Shown here piece after piece: positions 53,056-61,722 of a DNA stretch of 64,000 bases. Every line of letters begins with the position of its first letter. Positions within the stretch are counted from its first letter, which is position 1. The stretch lies in NCBI RefSeq assembly GCF_030065535.1, contig NZ_JASJND010000004.1:372001-436000 (forward strand), in the 5' to 3' direction. A model generated the notes under the pieces. That model was not told the origin of the DNA and searched no databases. It saw nothing but the letters and a program-made list of their open reading frames with translations. Both the position numbers and the translations under genes were made by a program. Source of the DNA: Microbacterium dauci. Its GTDB lineage: Bacteria > Actinomycetota > Actinomycetes > Actinomycetales > Microbacteriaceae.

Positions 53056-54141
53056 TCAGCGGGTGAGGGCCTCGCGCAGCTTCACGCGGCCGCCCATGCG
53101 CAGCAGGGAGTTCTCGTAGATCTTCGCGCCCACGAGGATCGCCGCGATGCAGGTGGCGAGCATGACCACGAGGGCCAGCAGCGGCTCCCACCACTGCGCT
53201 TCGCCGACGAAGATCCGCACGGGCATACCGACGGGGGCAGAGAACGGCACGTACGACATGATCGTCAGCACGACGGGGTTGTCGTTGAAGAAGATCACCA
53301 GGAAGTACGGCGCCATCACGAGGTAGGTCAGCGGCGTGATGGTCGCGCCGATGTCCTCCTGCCGCGACACCATCGCGCCGGCCGCGGCGAACAGGGCGGC
53401 GAGCAGCACAAAGCCGAACAGGAAGAACACCGCGAACCAGGCGATCGCGCCGCCGAGTCCCGCGAGCAGGAAGTCCTGCCCGGTGACGGTGAGTCCGACC
53501 GTGGCGATCGCCGCCGTGCCCACGATCTGCCCCATGGCGAGGATCGTGTTGCCGAGTACCTTGCCCGCCAGCAGCGCCCGCGTCGGGATCGCCGAGATCA
53601 GCAGCTCGACGACACGCGTCTGCTTTTCTTCGACGACACTGGTGGCGATCGTCGTGCCGAACATGAACGCCGCGGCGAAGAAGACACCGCCGAACGCGAT
53701 CGCGATGATGTAGCGGAGGAACCCGTCGGTCCCCTCGGGGTTCAGGATCTCGACCTCGGGCGCGATGCTCAGCGACTGCAACAGCGTCGTCGACGGCGCA
53801 CCGTCGAACACGACCACGTAGCCGATCGGGCCGTCGCCGCCCTCGATGACGGCGGCATCCACGTCGCCTGCGGCGACCAGGTCGCGGGCTTCATCAGCGG
53901 ATGCCGCTTCGGTCACGTCGAATGTGTCGAGACCTTCCACGGTCGCGGCGGTGCCGGACGTGACGGCGATCGGGGTGCGGTTGTCGGCCCCGGCGGCGAA
54001 CCCGCCCCAGAGCACCGCCGCGAGGATGATCGCGAACATGATGCCGGTGGAGATGAGGAACGACTTGCTCCGCAGCTTCGAGCCGAGCTCGCGCTCGGTG
54101 ACGAGCCAGACGCTCTGGCCGAACGAGGGTGACGTGTTCAT
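53056..54141 (-). CDS. ABC-2 type exporter permease (NatB-like)
   Basis: The permease has 361 residues. One N-terminal helix (LISTGIMFAIILAAVLWGGF) is followed by a soluble external domain of about 120 residues (EGLDTFDVTEAASADEARDL). Five or six helices follow, including a conserved VVEEKQTRVVELLISAIPTR segment typical of NatB-like sodium exporters. It pairs with the ATPase coded just upstream, whose end overlaps this start (ATGA). Sodium or a hydrophobic molecule is a plausible substrate, but it cannot be told from the sequence. Confidence 0.87.
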   Translation of the reverse strand: MNTSPSFGQSVWLVTERELGSKLRSKSFLISTGIMFAIILAAVLWGGFAAGADNRTPIAVTSGTAATVEGLDTFDVTEAASADEARDLVAAGDVDAAVIEGGDGPIGYVVVFDGAPSTTLLQSLSIAPEVEILNPEGTDGFLRYIIAIAFGGVFFAAAFMFGTTIATSVVEEKQTRVVELLISAIPTRALLAGKVLGNTILAMGQIVGTAAIATVGLTVTGQDFLLAGLGGAIAWFAVFFLFGFVLLAALFAAAGAMVSRQEDIGATITPLTYLVMAPYFLVIFFNDNPVVLTIMSYVPFSAPVGMPVRIFVGEAQWWEPLLALVVMLATCIAAILVGAKIYENSLLRMGGRVKLREALTR

Positions 54142-55022
54142 CGGATGACCTCCGTGAAGATCTGGGCGAGGGTGGGGCGGCGGGGGGAGAAGCTCGTGAC
54201 GTCGCCGGCGGCGACGGCGCGCTGGAGGACGCGCTGGGCGGTCTCGTCGGTGTCGGCGTCGAAGAGGGCGAAGCCGCCGTCGAACTCGAGCACCTCGACG
54301 CCCGGTTCCTCGCGCAGCCAGCCCGCGTCGGTCGCCGACACGAGCTCGTAGCGGCGTGTGGCGTGCTCCTCGCGGAGTCCGTCGCGGGTGCCGGCGGCGC
54401 GCACGGTGCCGCCCGCGATGATGACGAGGTCGTCGCAGAGGCGCTCGACGACGTCGAGCTGGTGTGACGAGAACAGCACCGAGGTGCCCTGCGCGGCGCG
54501 TGCCTGCAGCACGCCGGCGACGACGTCGACGGCGATCGGGTCGAGGCCCGAGAACGGCTCGTCGAGGATGAGCACCTGCGGGTCGTGGACGAGCGCCGCG
54601 GCGATCTGCGCGCGCTGCTGGTTGCCGAGCGAGAGGGTCTCGACGTTGTCGTCGAGGCGCTCGCCGAGCCCGAGTTCTTCGAGCAGCGCGGTCCCGCGGG
54701 TGGTGGCATCCGCCTTCGAGAAGCCGTGGAGACGGGCGAGGTAGACGATGTGCTCGAGCACCTTCATCTTCGGGTACAGGCCGCGCTCCTCGGGCATGTA
54801 GCCGAAGCGGCGGCGGTCGGCGGCGGTGACCGGGGCGCCGTCGAGGGTGACCTCGCCGGCGTCGCGGGCGAGCACGCCCAGGATGATCCGCATCGTCGTG
54901 GTCTTGCCGGCGCCGTTGCCGCCGACGAAGCCGGTCAGCCGGCCGGGCGCGACGTCGAACGCGACGTCGTCGAGCACGCGGCGGGTGCCGTAGCTCTTGG
55001 TGATCCCGCTGAGGTGCAGCAT
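54138..55022 (-). CDS. ABC transporter ATP-binding protein (NatA-like)
   Basis: This ATPase has 294 residues. Walker A is GGNGAGKTT, the signature motif is LSLGNQQR (an uncommon variant of LSGGQ), and Walker B is VLILDEP, followed by SGLDPIA. About 60 extra C-terminal residues (after residue 230) resemble the DUF4162 tail of NatA proteins. It drives the NatB-like permease coded next. The two genes overlap by four bases, so they form a two-gene export operon. Confidence 0.9.
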   Translation of the reverse strand: MLHLSGITKSYGTRRVLDDVAFDVAPGRLTGFVGGNGAGKTTTMRIILGVLARDAGEVTLDGAPVTAADRRRFGYMPEERGLYPKMKVLEHIVYLARLHGFSKADATTRGTALLEELGLGERLDDNVETLSLGNQQRAQIAAALVHDPQVLILDEPFSGLDPIAVDVVAGVLQARAAQGTSVLFSSHQLDVVERLCDDLVIIAGGTVRAAGTRDGLREEHATRRYELVSATDAGWLREEPGVEVLEFDGGFALFDADTDETAQRVLQRAVAAGDVTSFSPRRPTLAQIFTEVIR

Positions 55023-55233
55023 CGTTCCTCCTCGTCATCCGGCCGCGGTGCGACCTCGTGCTTCCACGCTATTGACGGGAATTGGCGCGATCCTCCCCCG
55101 GGCGGATGATTCCGGGCACCCGCCGCGCGGGGGAGGCGAAGTGCATACGTGGGAATGGTTCCGGCGATCGACGCGTTGCCGAGAAGCGGATGCCACGGCC
55201 TGCGGCATCCGCTCGCTTCACACTGGAGGATTC

Positions 55234-55803
55234 ATGACCGACCGCACCATCGGCTACATCGTCGGCAGCATCTCGTCGACGTCGATCAACCGCAAGCTCG
55301 CGAAGGCGCTCGCACGCCTGGCCCCCGAGGGCACGACGCTGGTGGAGATCCCGATCGCGGACCTGCCGTTCTACTCCGTCGACCTCGACGGCGACTTCCC
55401 CCAGGCGGCGGTGGACTTCAAGCAGGCGATCGCCGACGTCGACGGCGTGATCATCGTGACCCCCGAGTACAGCCGCTCGATCCCCGGTGTGCTCAAGAAC
55501 GCGCTCGACTGGGCTGCCCGCCCGTACGGGCAGAACGCCTTCGACCACAAGCCGACCGCCGTCATCGGCACCTCGGGCAGCCCGATCGGCACCGCTGCCG
55601 CGCAGCAGCACCTCAAGGCGATTCTCAGCCACTTCAACGCGCCGACGCTCGGCCAGCCCGAGGGCTTCGTGCAGAGCACGCCCGGCCTGTTCTCGGACGA
55701 GGGCGAGGTCATGAACGACGCGACCGCTGGCTTCCTCGTCGGTTACCTCGAGGCGTTCGGCGCGCTCGTCGACCGCTACGCGAGGGTGCCCTCGGGCGTC
55801 TGA
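55234..55803 (+). CDS. NADPH-dependent FMN reductase family protein
   Basis: This flavodoxin-like reductase has 189 residues. It begins TIGYIVGSISSTSINRKLAK (phosphate loop for FMN), with VDGVIIVTPEYSRSIPGVLK as the second flavin-contacting segment and VIGTSGSPIGTAAAQQHL in the C-terminal half. These enzymes supply reduced flavin or reduce quinones. TGGAGG precedes the ATG. The gap to the ABC operon is about 210 bp and contains no other gene that I can see. Confidence 0.9.
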   Translation: MTDRTIGYIVGSISSTSINRKLAKALARLAPEGTTLVEIPIADLPFYSVDLDGDFPQAAVDFKQAIADVDGVIIVTPEYSRSIPGVLKNALDWAARPYGQNAFDHKPTAVIGTSGSPIGTAAAQQHLKAILSHFNAPTLGQPEGFVQSTPGLFSDEGEVMNDATAGFLVGYLEAFGALVDRYARVPSGV

Positions 55804-55849
55804 CCCGCGGGTCGGGGTTCGGTGGCGCCGAGGTGTCGCCGGGCCCCGC

Positions 55850-56527
55850 TCAAGCGAGCCCGTACCGGTGCGCGTAGACGACCGCCGCGACGCGGTCGCG
55901 CGCACCGAGCTTCTGCAAGACGTTCGAGACGTGCGTCTTCACCGTCGCCTCGCCGATGAACAGCTGCTGCGCGATCTCGCCGTTGCTCATCGCCTGCGCC
56001 AGCAGTCGTAGCACCTCGGTCTCGCGCTCGGTCAGCTCGACCGCGAGCGGCGGTGCCGGTTCGACGGATGCCGTGGGCTCCGCCTCGACGGGCACCGGTG
56101 CCGCCCCGCCGTCGGCGAAGCGCTCGATGACGCGCTTGGTGACGGTCGGCGACAGCAGTGCGTCGCCGCCGTGCGCGACGCGGACCGCGGCGGTGAGTTC
56201 CTCGGGACCGGCGTTCTTCAGCAGGAAGCCGCTCGCTCCCGCCGCGAGGGCCTGGAAGAGGTAGTCGTCGCGGTCGAAGGTCGTCACGATCACGACCGCC
56301 GACGGGATGCCGCCGCCGACGATCCGGCGCGTGGCTTCGAGGCCGTCCATGTCGGGCATCTGCACGTCCATGCAGATGACGTCGGGGCGTAGGGATGCCG
56401 CGGCGTCGATCGCCGCCTGCCCGTCGCCGGCCTCGCCGACGACCTCGATGTCGCCCGCGGCTTCGAGGATCATGCGGAATCCGGCGCGCATGACGGCGTG
56501 GTCGTCGACCAACAGGACCCGGATCAC
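55850..56527 (-). CDS. Two-component response regulator, NarL/LuxR type
   Basis: This regulator has 225 residues. The receiver domain has acidic residues Asp8 and Asp9 and the phosphoacceptor Asp54 in VICMDVQMPDMDGLE. After a Pro/Glu-rich linker, the GerE-type HTH (about 160-225, ELTEREVLRLLAQAM-like, with GEATVKTHVSNVLQKLGARD) binds DNA. It overlaps the histidine kinase gene by four bases and is its obvious partner. Target genes are not visible. Confidence 0.93.
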   Translation of the reverse strand: MIRVLLVDDHAVMRAGFRMILEAAGDIEVVGEAGDGQAAIDAAASLRPDVICMDVQMPDMDGLEATRRIVGGGIPSAVVIVTTFDRDDYLFQALAAGASGFLLKNAGPEELTAAVRVAHGGDALLSPTVTKRVIERFADGGAAPVPVEAEPTASVEPAPPLAVELTERETEVLRLLAQAMSNGEIAQQLFIGEATVKTHVSNVLQKLGARDRVAAVVYAHRYGLA

Positions 56528-57783
56528 GTGTCAGCCCCGACCGTGGCGGGTCGCGAGAGCGGCACCCGTGCTCGTACGAGGAAGCCGCCGCGGCCGCGCG
56601 CGCCGGCCTCGACCGTCCCACCCGACGCGGCGGCGCGCTCGCGCATGCCGACGAGCCCGAGTCCGGCTCGACCCGAGATCGGGGCGCGTCCGGTGTTGGC
56701 GACTTCGAGTTCGACGGCGTCGGCGTCGTAGCGGACGCGCACGTCTGCGGTCGCGCCGGGTCCGCCGTGGCGCCGAGCGTTCGTCAGCGCCTCCTGCGCG
56801 ATGCGGTACAGGTTCACCTGGACGAGCTCCGACGGTTCGATGGGTGTGCCGACGACCGAGAGCGTGGTCGGCAGCCCGTTGGCGGTGGCGTGCTCCGTCA
56901 GCTCGGAGAGCGCGGACAGCCGAAGCGTCGACCCGCCGGGTGCATCGGCGTCGGGCGTGCGGAGCGTCTCGAGCAGCTGGCGTAGTTCGGTGAGCGCATC
57001 GCGCGCGGCCGTCTCGATGCCGGCGAGCGCCGATTTCGCGGCATCCGGATCGCGATCGAGCACCGTGCGGGCGGCACCCGCCTGCACGCCCATCGCCGAG
57101 ACGTGGTGGGCGACGACGTCGTGCAGCTCGCGGGCGATGCGCACCCGGTCGAGCGCGACGGCCTGGGCTGCGGTGAGTTCGCGTTCGCGCTCGAGTTCGG
57201 CGGTGCGCGCCTCGAGCTCGGCGCGTTCGACGGCGCTCGTATAGGCGCGCTCGCCGAACATGTAGGCGCCGCCGAAGAACGCGATGTTGATGAGGAACTG
57301 CAGCATCGCGAACGCGACGAAGGGCGAGAACGGGCCCTCCTGCGAGAAGCCGTTGTCGGGGGATGCCGCGGCCTGGAACATCGACACGAGCAGCCACACG
57401 AGCATCGCGATGATCACGATCACGCGGACGATGGCGGCCCGGCGGCGGTCGGCGACCCAGGCGCCCACGGTGTACATCGCGATGAAGATCGCCACGTTGC
57501 CGACGTAGACCTCGGGGATCTGCAGCGAGACGCCGACGAAGTACGCGCTCGACACGGCGATCAGCACGATCGACGGGAACCGGCGTCGCAGGACGAGGGG
57601 GAGCGTGAGCGCGGCGGCGTACACGAGGCCCCACCACAGGTCGGGGTGCTCGCCGCCGTAGACACCGGACGTACTGCCGAGCGCAGTGCTGAGGATGCCG
57701 GCGACAAGCATGCCCGCGGCGAGCCACGCGTCCGCGCGGAGCTCGGCGGGCGTGGCGGCGCGGCGGAGGGACGAGACCGTCAT
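56524..57783 (-). CDS. Sensor histidine kinase, HisKA_3 (NarX/DesK-like)
   Basis: This kinase has 419 residues. Five or six N-terminal membrane helices (about 18-175) have very short loops, so it probably senses the membrane itself or a lipophilic ligand. A coiled segment leads to the phosphorylation motif IARELHDVVAHHVSAM (His221), and the ATPase domain ends in a GLGLVGMRERAAASGG box. GGAGGG sits before the ATG, so the longer frame is not needed. It is coupled to the downstream response regulator (ATGA overlap). DesK- or LiaS-like cell-envelope sensors have this layout. Confidence 0.9.
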   Translation of the reverse strand: MTVSSLRRAATPAELRADAWLAAGMLVAGILSTALGSTSGVYGGEHPDLWWGLVYAAALTLPLVLRRRFPSIVLIAVSSAYFVGVSLQIPEVYVGNVAIFIAMYTVGAWVADRRRAAIVRVIVIIAMLVWLLVSMFQAAASPDNGFSQEGPFSPFVAFAMLQFLINIAFFGGAYMFGERAYTSAVERAELEARTAELERERELTAAQAVALDRVRIARELHDVVAHHVSAMGVQAGAARTVLDRDPDAAKSALAGIETAARDALTELRQLLETLRTPDADAPGGSTLRLSALSELTEHATANGLPTTLSVVGTPIEPSELVQVNLYRIAQEALTNARRHGGPGATADVRVRYDADAVELEVANTGRAPISGRAGLGLVGMRERAAASGGTVEAGARGRGGFLVRARVPLSRPATVGADT

Positions 57784-57838
57784 CCCTCCACGGTAGGGGG
57801 AGCGGTGCGGACGCGGCATCCGTCGTGCGGGGGAGGCC

Positions 57839-58678
57839 TCAGAAGATCATCGGGCGGTCGTCGTCCTCGTCGCCGTCCAGGTCGAGGTCGACCACGACCG
57901 GGACGTGGTCGCTGGGGATCTCGCCCTTGCGCTCGTCGCGGTGGATCGATGCCGCGGTCACGGCATCCGCGAATCGGTCGGAGCCGAGGATGAAGTCGAT
58001 CCGCAGGCCCTCGTTGCGGGGGAAGCGGAGCTGCTTGTAGTCCCAGTACGTGTACCCGGTCGGGACGAGCGGGCGGACGGTGTCGGCGAGGCCCGCATCG
58101 AGGAGCGCCTGGAACGCGGCCCGCTCTTCGGGTGAGACGTGCGTCGTCGCACCCTCGACGACGGTCGGGTCGCCGTTGTCGGCGTCGGTGGGCGCGATGT
58201 TGAAGTCGCCGACGAGCGCGAGGGGCAGGTCGGGCTGCGCGGCGAGCGTCGACGACGTGTACTGCCGGAGCGCCTCGAGCCAGTGCAGCTTGTAGGTGTA
58301 GTGCGGGTCGTCGAGCGACCGGCCGTTCGGGACGTAGAGGCTCCACACCTTCACGCCGCCGATCGTCGCGCCGAGCGCGCGGGCCTCCTGCGGGGCATCC
58401 GGCCCCTCGTGCCCCTTCAGGAAGCCGGGCATGTCGGGGAAGGCGTATTCCACCTCGGTGATCGGCTCACGGCTCGCGATCGCGACGCCGTTCCACTGAT
58501 TCAGGCCGTGTGCCTCGACGTGGTAGCCGGCGTCCTCGAACGCCTCGTACGGGAACTGCTCGGGCTTGCACTTGATCTCCTGCATCGCCAGCACGTCGAT
58601 CCCCTCGCGGACCGCGAAGTCGACGGTGCGCACGACGCGCGCGCGGATGGAGTTGACGTTCCAGGTGGCCAAGCGCAT
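57839..58678 (-). CDS. xth: Exodeoxyribonuclease III
   Basis: This AP endonuclease / 3'-5' exonuclease has 279 residues. Signature residues are in MRLATWNVNSIRAR, LAMQEIKCKPEQFP (metal-binding Glu), GDFNIAPTDAD, and the C-terminal SDHVPVVVDL (catalytic His). It cuts DNA 5' to abasic sites in base excision repair. A start at ATG 58678 gives the standard N-terminus. Its divergent neighbour is pyrE, and the space between holds a family B palindrome. Confidence 0.94.
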   Translation of the reverse strand: MRLATWNVNSIRARVVRTVDFAVREGIDVLAMQEIKCKPEQFPYEAFEDAGYHVEAHGLNQWNGVAIASREPITEVEYAFPDMPGFLKGHEGPDAPQEARALGATIGGVKVWSLYVPNGRSLDDPHYTYKLHWLEALRQYTSSTLAAQPDLPLALVGDFNIAPTDADNGDPTVVEGATTHVSPEERAAFQALLDAGLADTVRPLVPTGYTYWDYKQLRFPRNEGLRIDFILGSDRFADAVTAASIHRDERKGEIPSDHVPVVVDLDLDGDEDDDRPMIF

Positions 58679-58706
58679 GGAGTCCAGCCTATTTCGCCCC
58701 ACCCCA

Positions 58707-58774
58707 GTCCGTTTACGCACGACTTCCGGGGCTCTGTGGGGTGCCGAAGCCCCCGAAACCGTTCGTAAACGGAC
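58707..58774. repeat. 68-bp nested palindrome, family B copy 3
   Basis: It starts GTCCGTTTACGCACGACTT and ends ACCGTTCGTAAACGGAC. The perfect outer arms are like those of copies 1 and 2. Here the inner part also pairs well (TTCCGGGGCTC with GAAGCCCCCGAA). Unlike the other copies it lies between divergent genes, 29 bp from the xth start and 28 bp from the pyrE start, where a terminator would not be expected. Confidence 0.85.
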
Positions 58775-58801
58775 GGAGGCGGCGCCCGTAGACTCGGGGG
58801 C

Positions 58802-59380
58802 GTGACCGCCGCCTCCACGCCCGAGCTCGAAGCCGACCGCCAGACTCTCATCTCGCTGATCCAGGAGGAGGCCGTCTTCCACGGCGACTTCACCCTGTCG
58901 AGCGGCAAGAAGGCGACGTACTACGTCGACATGCGCAAGCTCACGCTCGACCACCGTGCGGCGCCCGCGATCGGTCGCATCATGCTCGACCTGATCCGCG
59001 ACGTCGACGGGATCGTCGCGGTCGGCGGCCTCACCCTCGGTGCCGACCCGATCGCCAACGCGGTCATGCACGAGTCGGCCCGCACCGACGCGCCGCTCGA
59101 CGCGTTCGTCGTCCGCAAGGAGCCGAAGGACCACGGCCGCGGCCGTCAGGTCGAGGGTGCCGACGTCGTCGGCAAGCGGGTCATCGTGGTCGAGGACACT
59201 TCGACCACGGGACAGTCGGCGCTGAAGGCCGTCGAGGCGCTGCGCCGCGAGGGCGCCGAGCCCGTCGCGGTCGCCGTCATCGTCGACCGCAAGACCGGTG
59301 CGCAGGCCGCCGTCGAGGCCGAGGGCCTCGCCTGGCTCGCCGCGATCGACCTCGACGACCTCGGCCTCCAGCCCCAGTAA
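58802..59380 (+). CDS. pyrE: Orotate phosphoribosyltransferase
   Basis: This enzyme of 192 residues converts orotate and PRPP to orotidine monophosphate in pyrimidine synthesis. The N-terminal segment GDFTLSSGKKATYYVDMRKL is the orotate loop. GGLTLGADPIANAV follows, and the PRPP motif is RVIVVEDTSTTGQSALKAVE. The start is GTG 58802. It stands alone here, not in a pyr operon, with its promoter in the short divergent region shared with xth. Confidence 0.94.
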   Translation: MTAASTPELEADRQTLISLIQEEAVFHGDFTLSSGKKATYYVDMRKLTLDHRAAPAIGRIMLDLIRDVDGIVAVGGLTLGADPIANAVMHESARTDAPLDAFVVRKEPKDHGRGRQVEGADVVGKRVIVVEDTSTTGQSALKAVEALRREGAEPVAVAVIVDRKTGAQAAVEAEGLAWLAAIDLDDLGLQPQ

Positions 59381-59383
59381 GCC

Positions 59384-59524
59384 CTACTCCAAGTCGTCCC
59401 AGGGGTTGCGGCCGTCGTCGTCGTCGCGCCGGCGACGGACGAGCTGCACGATGACGATCACGAGCGACGTCGCCATCGTCAGCCCGACCACGGCGAACAG
59501 CAGATTCTGCTCGAGCTCGTTCAT
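59384..59524 (-). CDS. Small membrane protein, 46 residues
   Basis: The protein starts MNELEQNLLFAVVGLTMATS, continues as one membrane helix to about residue 28, then has a highly charged cytoplasmic tail (RRRRDDDDGRNPWDDLE). GGGATG-containing DNA precedes the ATG, and the stop is 3 bp from the pyrE stop on the other strand. Similar short one-helix proteins with a charged tail are common and often missed. Function unknown. Confidence 0.6.
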   Translation of the reverse strand: MNELEQNLLFAVVGLTMATSLVIVIVQLVRRRRDDDDGRNPWDDLE

Positions 59525-59632
59525 GCGGCATCCCTTCGTCGATTCCACTCTCGCACGTACACCAGGCGGGTGCGCGGCGGAACCCCTGGAACCGAACGTG
59601 ACCTCGGGCAGTGGCGCGCGTAGGGTCGAACC

Positions 59633-60586
59633 GTGGCGCACGATGACTGGGACCCCCAGCTGCTGCCCGACCTGAATGGGCGCCGCTATCTCGTCACGGG
59701 CTCGAACGCCGGGCTCGGGTTCTTCTCGTGCCTGCAGCTCGCCGCGGCCGGCGCCCACGTCATCATGACGGCCCGCAACCCGTCGCGGCTGTCGCGTGCG
59801 CGCGCCGCGATTCTGCAGCAGGTGCCGGATGCCGACCTCGAGACGCTCGCGCTCGACACCAGCAATCTCGGCTCGGTGCGCGCCGCCGCCGCGACCGTGC
59901 GTTCACGCGTCGGTCTGCACGGGCTGCTCCTGAACGCCGGCGTCGTCCACCCGCCGAAAGAACGACACCTCACCCTCGACGGGCACGAACTCGTCATCGC
60001 GACCAACGCCCTCGGCCACTATGCGCTCGCCGGCGCGCTCCTGCCCGCACTCGCCGCGGCGCGGGGCCGGATGGTGTGGGTCGGATCCGTCGCCACGACG
60101 CTCTTCGGCCGCGACCCCGTCGACCCCGAACTCGTCGACGGTTACACCGGCTGGCGCGCCTACGTGCAGTCCAAGGTGGCGACCACGGCGCTCGGCTTCG
60201 AGGCCGATCTGCGCTTGCGCGCGGCATCCGTCCCGGTCGCGAGCCTCGTCGCGCACCCCGGTTACTCGATCGGCGGCCGCACCCGCCGCATCGCGGGCGT
60301 GAACACGCCGCCGCTGTCGAAGCGCCTCGGCGGCCTGCTGCAGGCGCCGGTCACCCAGTCGAAGGAGCGCGGCGCCGAGCCGCTCGTGCGCGCGCTCGTC
60401 GACCCCGACGCCGAGGGTGGCCAGTACTGGGGCCCCGGCCGCTTCTTCACCGGTCCACCCGCGCTCGCGACGCCGTCGCGGGTGACGACCGACCCCGACA
60501 TCGGCGCCCGGATGTGGCACTACGCCGAGCACGCCACCCGCACCGAGTGGCCGTATCTGAAGTCGCGCAAGGTCCGCATTCGCTGA
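59633..60586 (+). CDS. Short-chain dehydrogenase/reductase (SDR)
   Basis: This NAD(P)-dependent oxidoreductase has 317 residues. Cofactor motif TGSNAGLG is at 22-29, NAG at 101-103, catalytic Ser in VGSVATT (151-157), and the YxxxK pair is Tyr177 and Lys181 in GWRAYVQSKVA. It resembles retinol-dehydrogenase-like SDRs with a long C-terminal extension (about 240-317) containing PVTQSKERGAEPLVRALVDP. The substrate is not known. It starts at GTG 59633. Its family is the same as the SDR tail in the pseudogene at 1.9 kb. Confidence 0.88.
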   Translation: MAHDDWDPQLLPDLNGRRYLVTGSNAGLGFFSCLQLAAAGAHVIMTARNPSRLSRARAAILQQVPDADLETLALDTSNLGSVRAAAATVRSRVGLHGLLLNAGVVHPPKERHLTLDGHELVIATNALGHYALAGALLPALAAARGRMVWVGSVATTLFGRDPVDPELVDGYTGWRAYVQSKVATTALGFEADLRLRAASVPVASLVAHPGYSIGGRTRRIAGVNTPPLSKRLGGLLQAPVTQSKERGAEPLVRALVDPDAEGGQYWGPGRFFTGPPALATPSRVTTDPDIGARMWHYAEHATRTEWPYLKSRKVRIR

Positions 60587-60648
60587 GGTTTGCGGACTTG
60601 CGGATGCCGCGGCGGTCGCGCTACTTCTGAGGCAGCGAAAGGAGCGAC

Positions 60649-60996
60649 ATGGCGAAGCCGTCACCCACGACGCCCGAGGTCCGCGAGGTCGTCGACGAGG
60701 CGCGCACGCTCATCGGCGACCGCGCCGTCCGCGAGATCTTCATGTTCGGGGCGCTCGCGCTGATGGTCGACGACTCGATGGCCGTCGCCGTGTTCAAGGA
60801 CGAGTCGCTGCTCGTCCGCGTGCGCGACGACGAGGACGAGGCGCTGCTGCGTGAGCCCGACGCGGCGCGCGCCGAGATGGGCGAGGGGCGTTCGATGGGG
60901 CTCGGCTGGGTGCGGGTCACCCTCGATGCCGAGCACACCCGACTGCCGTTCTGGGTCGCGGCGGCGCTGCGCCGGCCCGGCAAGAGCGCGGGCTGA
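60649..60996 (+). CDS. TfoX/Sxy N-terminal domain protein
   Basis: This small protein of 115 residues has the TfoX_N pattern: FMFGALALMVDDSMAVAVFK, then DESLLVRVRDDEDEALLREP, then GWVRVTLDAEHTRLPFWVAAA. In proteobacteria TfoX/Sxy controls competence, while stand-alone actinobacterial members are of unknown role. GAAAGGAG lies before the ATG. There is no DNA-binding motif. It converges with the MntR-like gene. Confidence 0.8.
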   Translation: MAKPSPTTPEVREVVDEARTLIGDRAVREIFMFGALALMVDDSMAVAVFKDESLLVRVRDDEDEALLREPDAARAEMGEGRSMGLGWVRVTLDAEHTRLPFWVAAALRRPGKSAG

Positions 60997-61018
60997 TCGC
61001 CTCGGTGAGGAGCTTCGG

Positions 61019-61663
61019 TCAGACGCTGAGCCAGACTGCGGATGCCGCGGCCGCGGGCAGCTCGATCGTCGGGCCCCCGTCGACCTGCACCGCATCGCGG
61101 CCCGTCGCCGTCACGGTGTGGCCGACGTCGATGCCGAGCTCCTCGAGTGAACGCAGCAGCGCCGGGTCGCGGTCGGAGACGCGCAGCACCCGGCCGGTGT
61201 GGCCGAGCGTCGCCTCGGCGAGGAGCACGAACGGCTCGCGCTCGACCGACCCATCGGGCGCCGGGATCGCGTCGCCGTGCGGGTCGAAGCGGGGGTGTCC
61301 GAGTCGCTCGTCGATCCCGGCGAGGAGCCGGTCGCTGATCGTGTGCTCGAGCACCTCGGCCTCGTCGTGCACCTCGTCCCACGCGTAGCCGAACTCGCGC
61401 ACCAGCCAGGTCTCGATGAGCCGGTGGCGGCGGATGACGGCGGTCGCGCGCTGCCTGCCGGCATCCGTCAGCGAGATCGGCCCGTACGGACGGTGCGACA
61501 CGAGATCTTGCGCGGCGAGCTTCTTGATCATCTCGGTGACACTCGACGGCGCGAGCCCGAGTTCGGCGGCCAGGATCGACGGGGTCACCGGCTGGGTCTG
61601 CCACTCGGTGTGGTGGTAGATCGTCTTCAGGTAGTCGTCGACGGTGGACGGCGAGGCGGGCAC
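61019..61663 (-). CDS. DtxR-family metal-dependent repressor, MntR-like
   Basis: This 214-residue regulator has a winged HTH (MPASPSTVDDYLKTIYHHTE, then TPSILAAELGLAPSSVTEMI), a dimerisation/metal domain with HDEAEVLEHTISDRLLAGID and LGHPRFDPHGDAIP, and a C-terminal SH3-like FeoA domain. The metal ligands (His/Glu/Asp) are present. In actinobacteria such proteins sense Mn(II) or Fe(II). This branch is usually called MntR, while IdeR is a separate gene. It could also be the protein acting at the iron box near 21.4 kb, though an IdeR elsewhere is more likely. Confidence 0.88.
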   Translation of the reverse strand: MPASPSTVDDYLKTIYHHTEWQTQPVTPSILAAELGLAPSSVTEMIKKLAAQDLVSHRPYGPISLTDAGRQRATAVIRRHRLIETWLVREFGYAWDEVHDEAEVLEHTISDRLLAGIDERLGHPRFDPHGDAIPAPDGSVEREPFVLLAEATLGHTGRVLRVSDRDPALLRSLEELGIDVGHTVTATGRDAVQVDGGPTIELPAAAASAVWLSV

Positions 61664-61722
61664 GCACCCAGGGTATCGGGGGCGCGTCGTCCGCCGTGAT
61701 CGCGGCGGTCTAGCCTGGATCG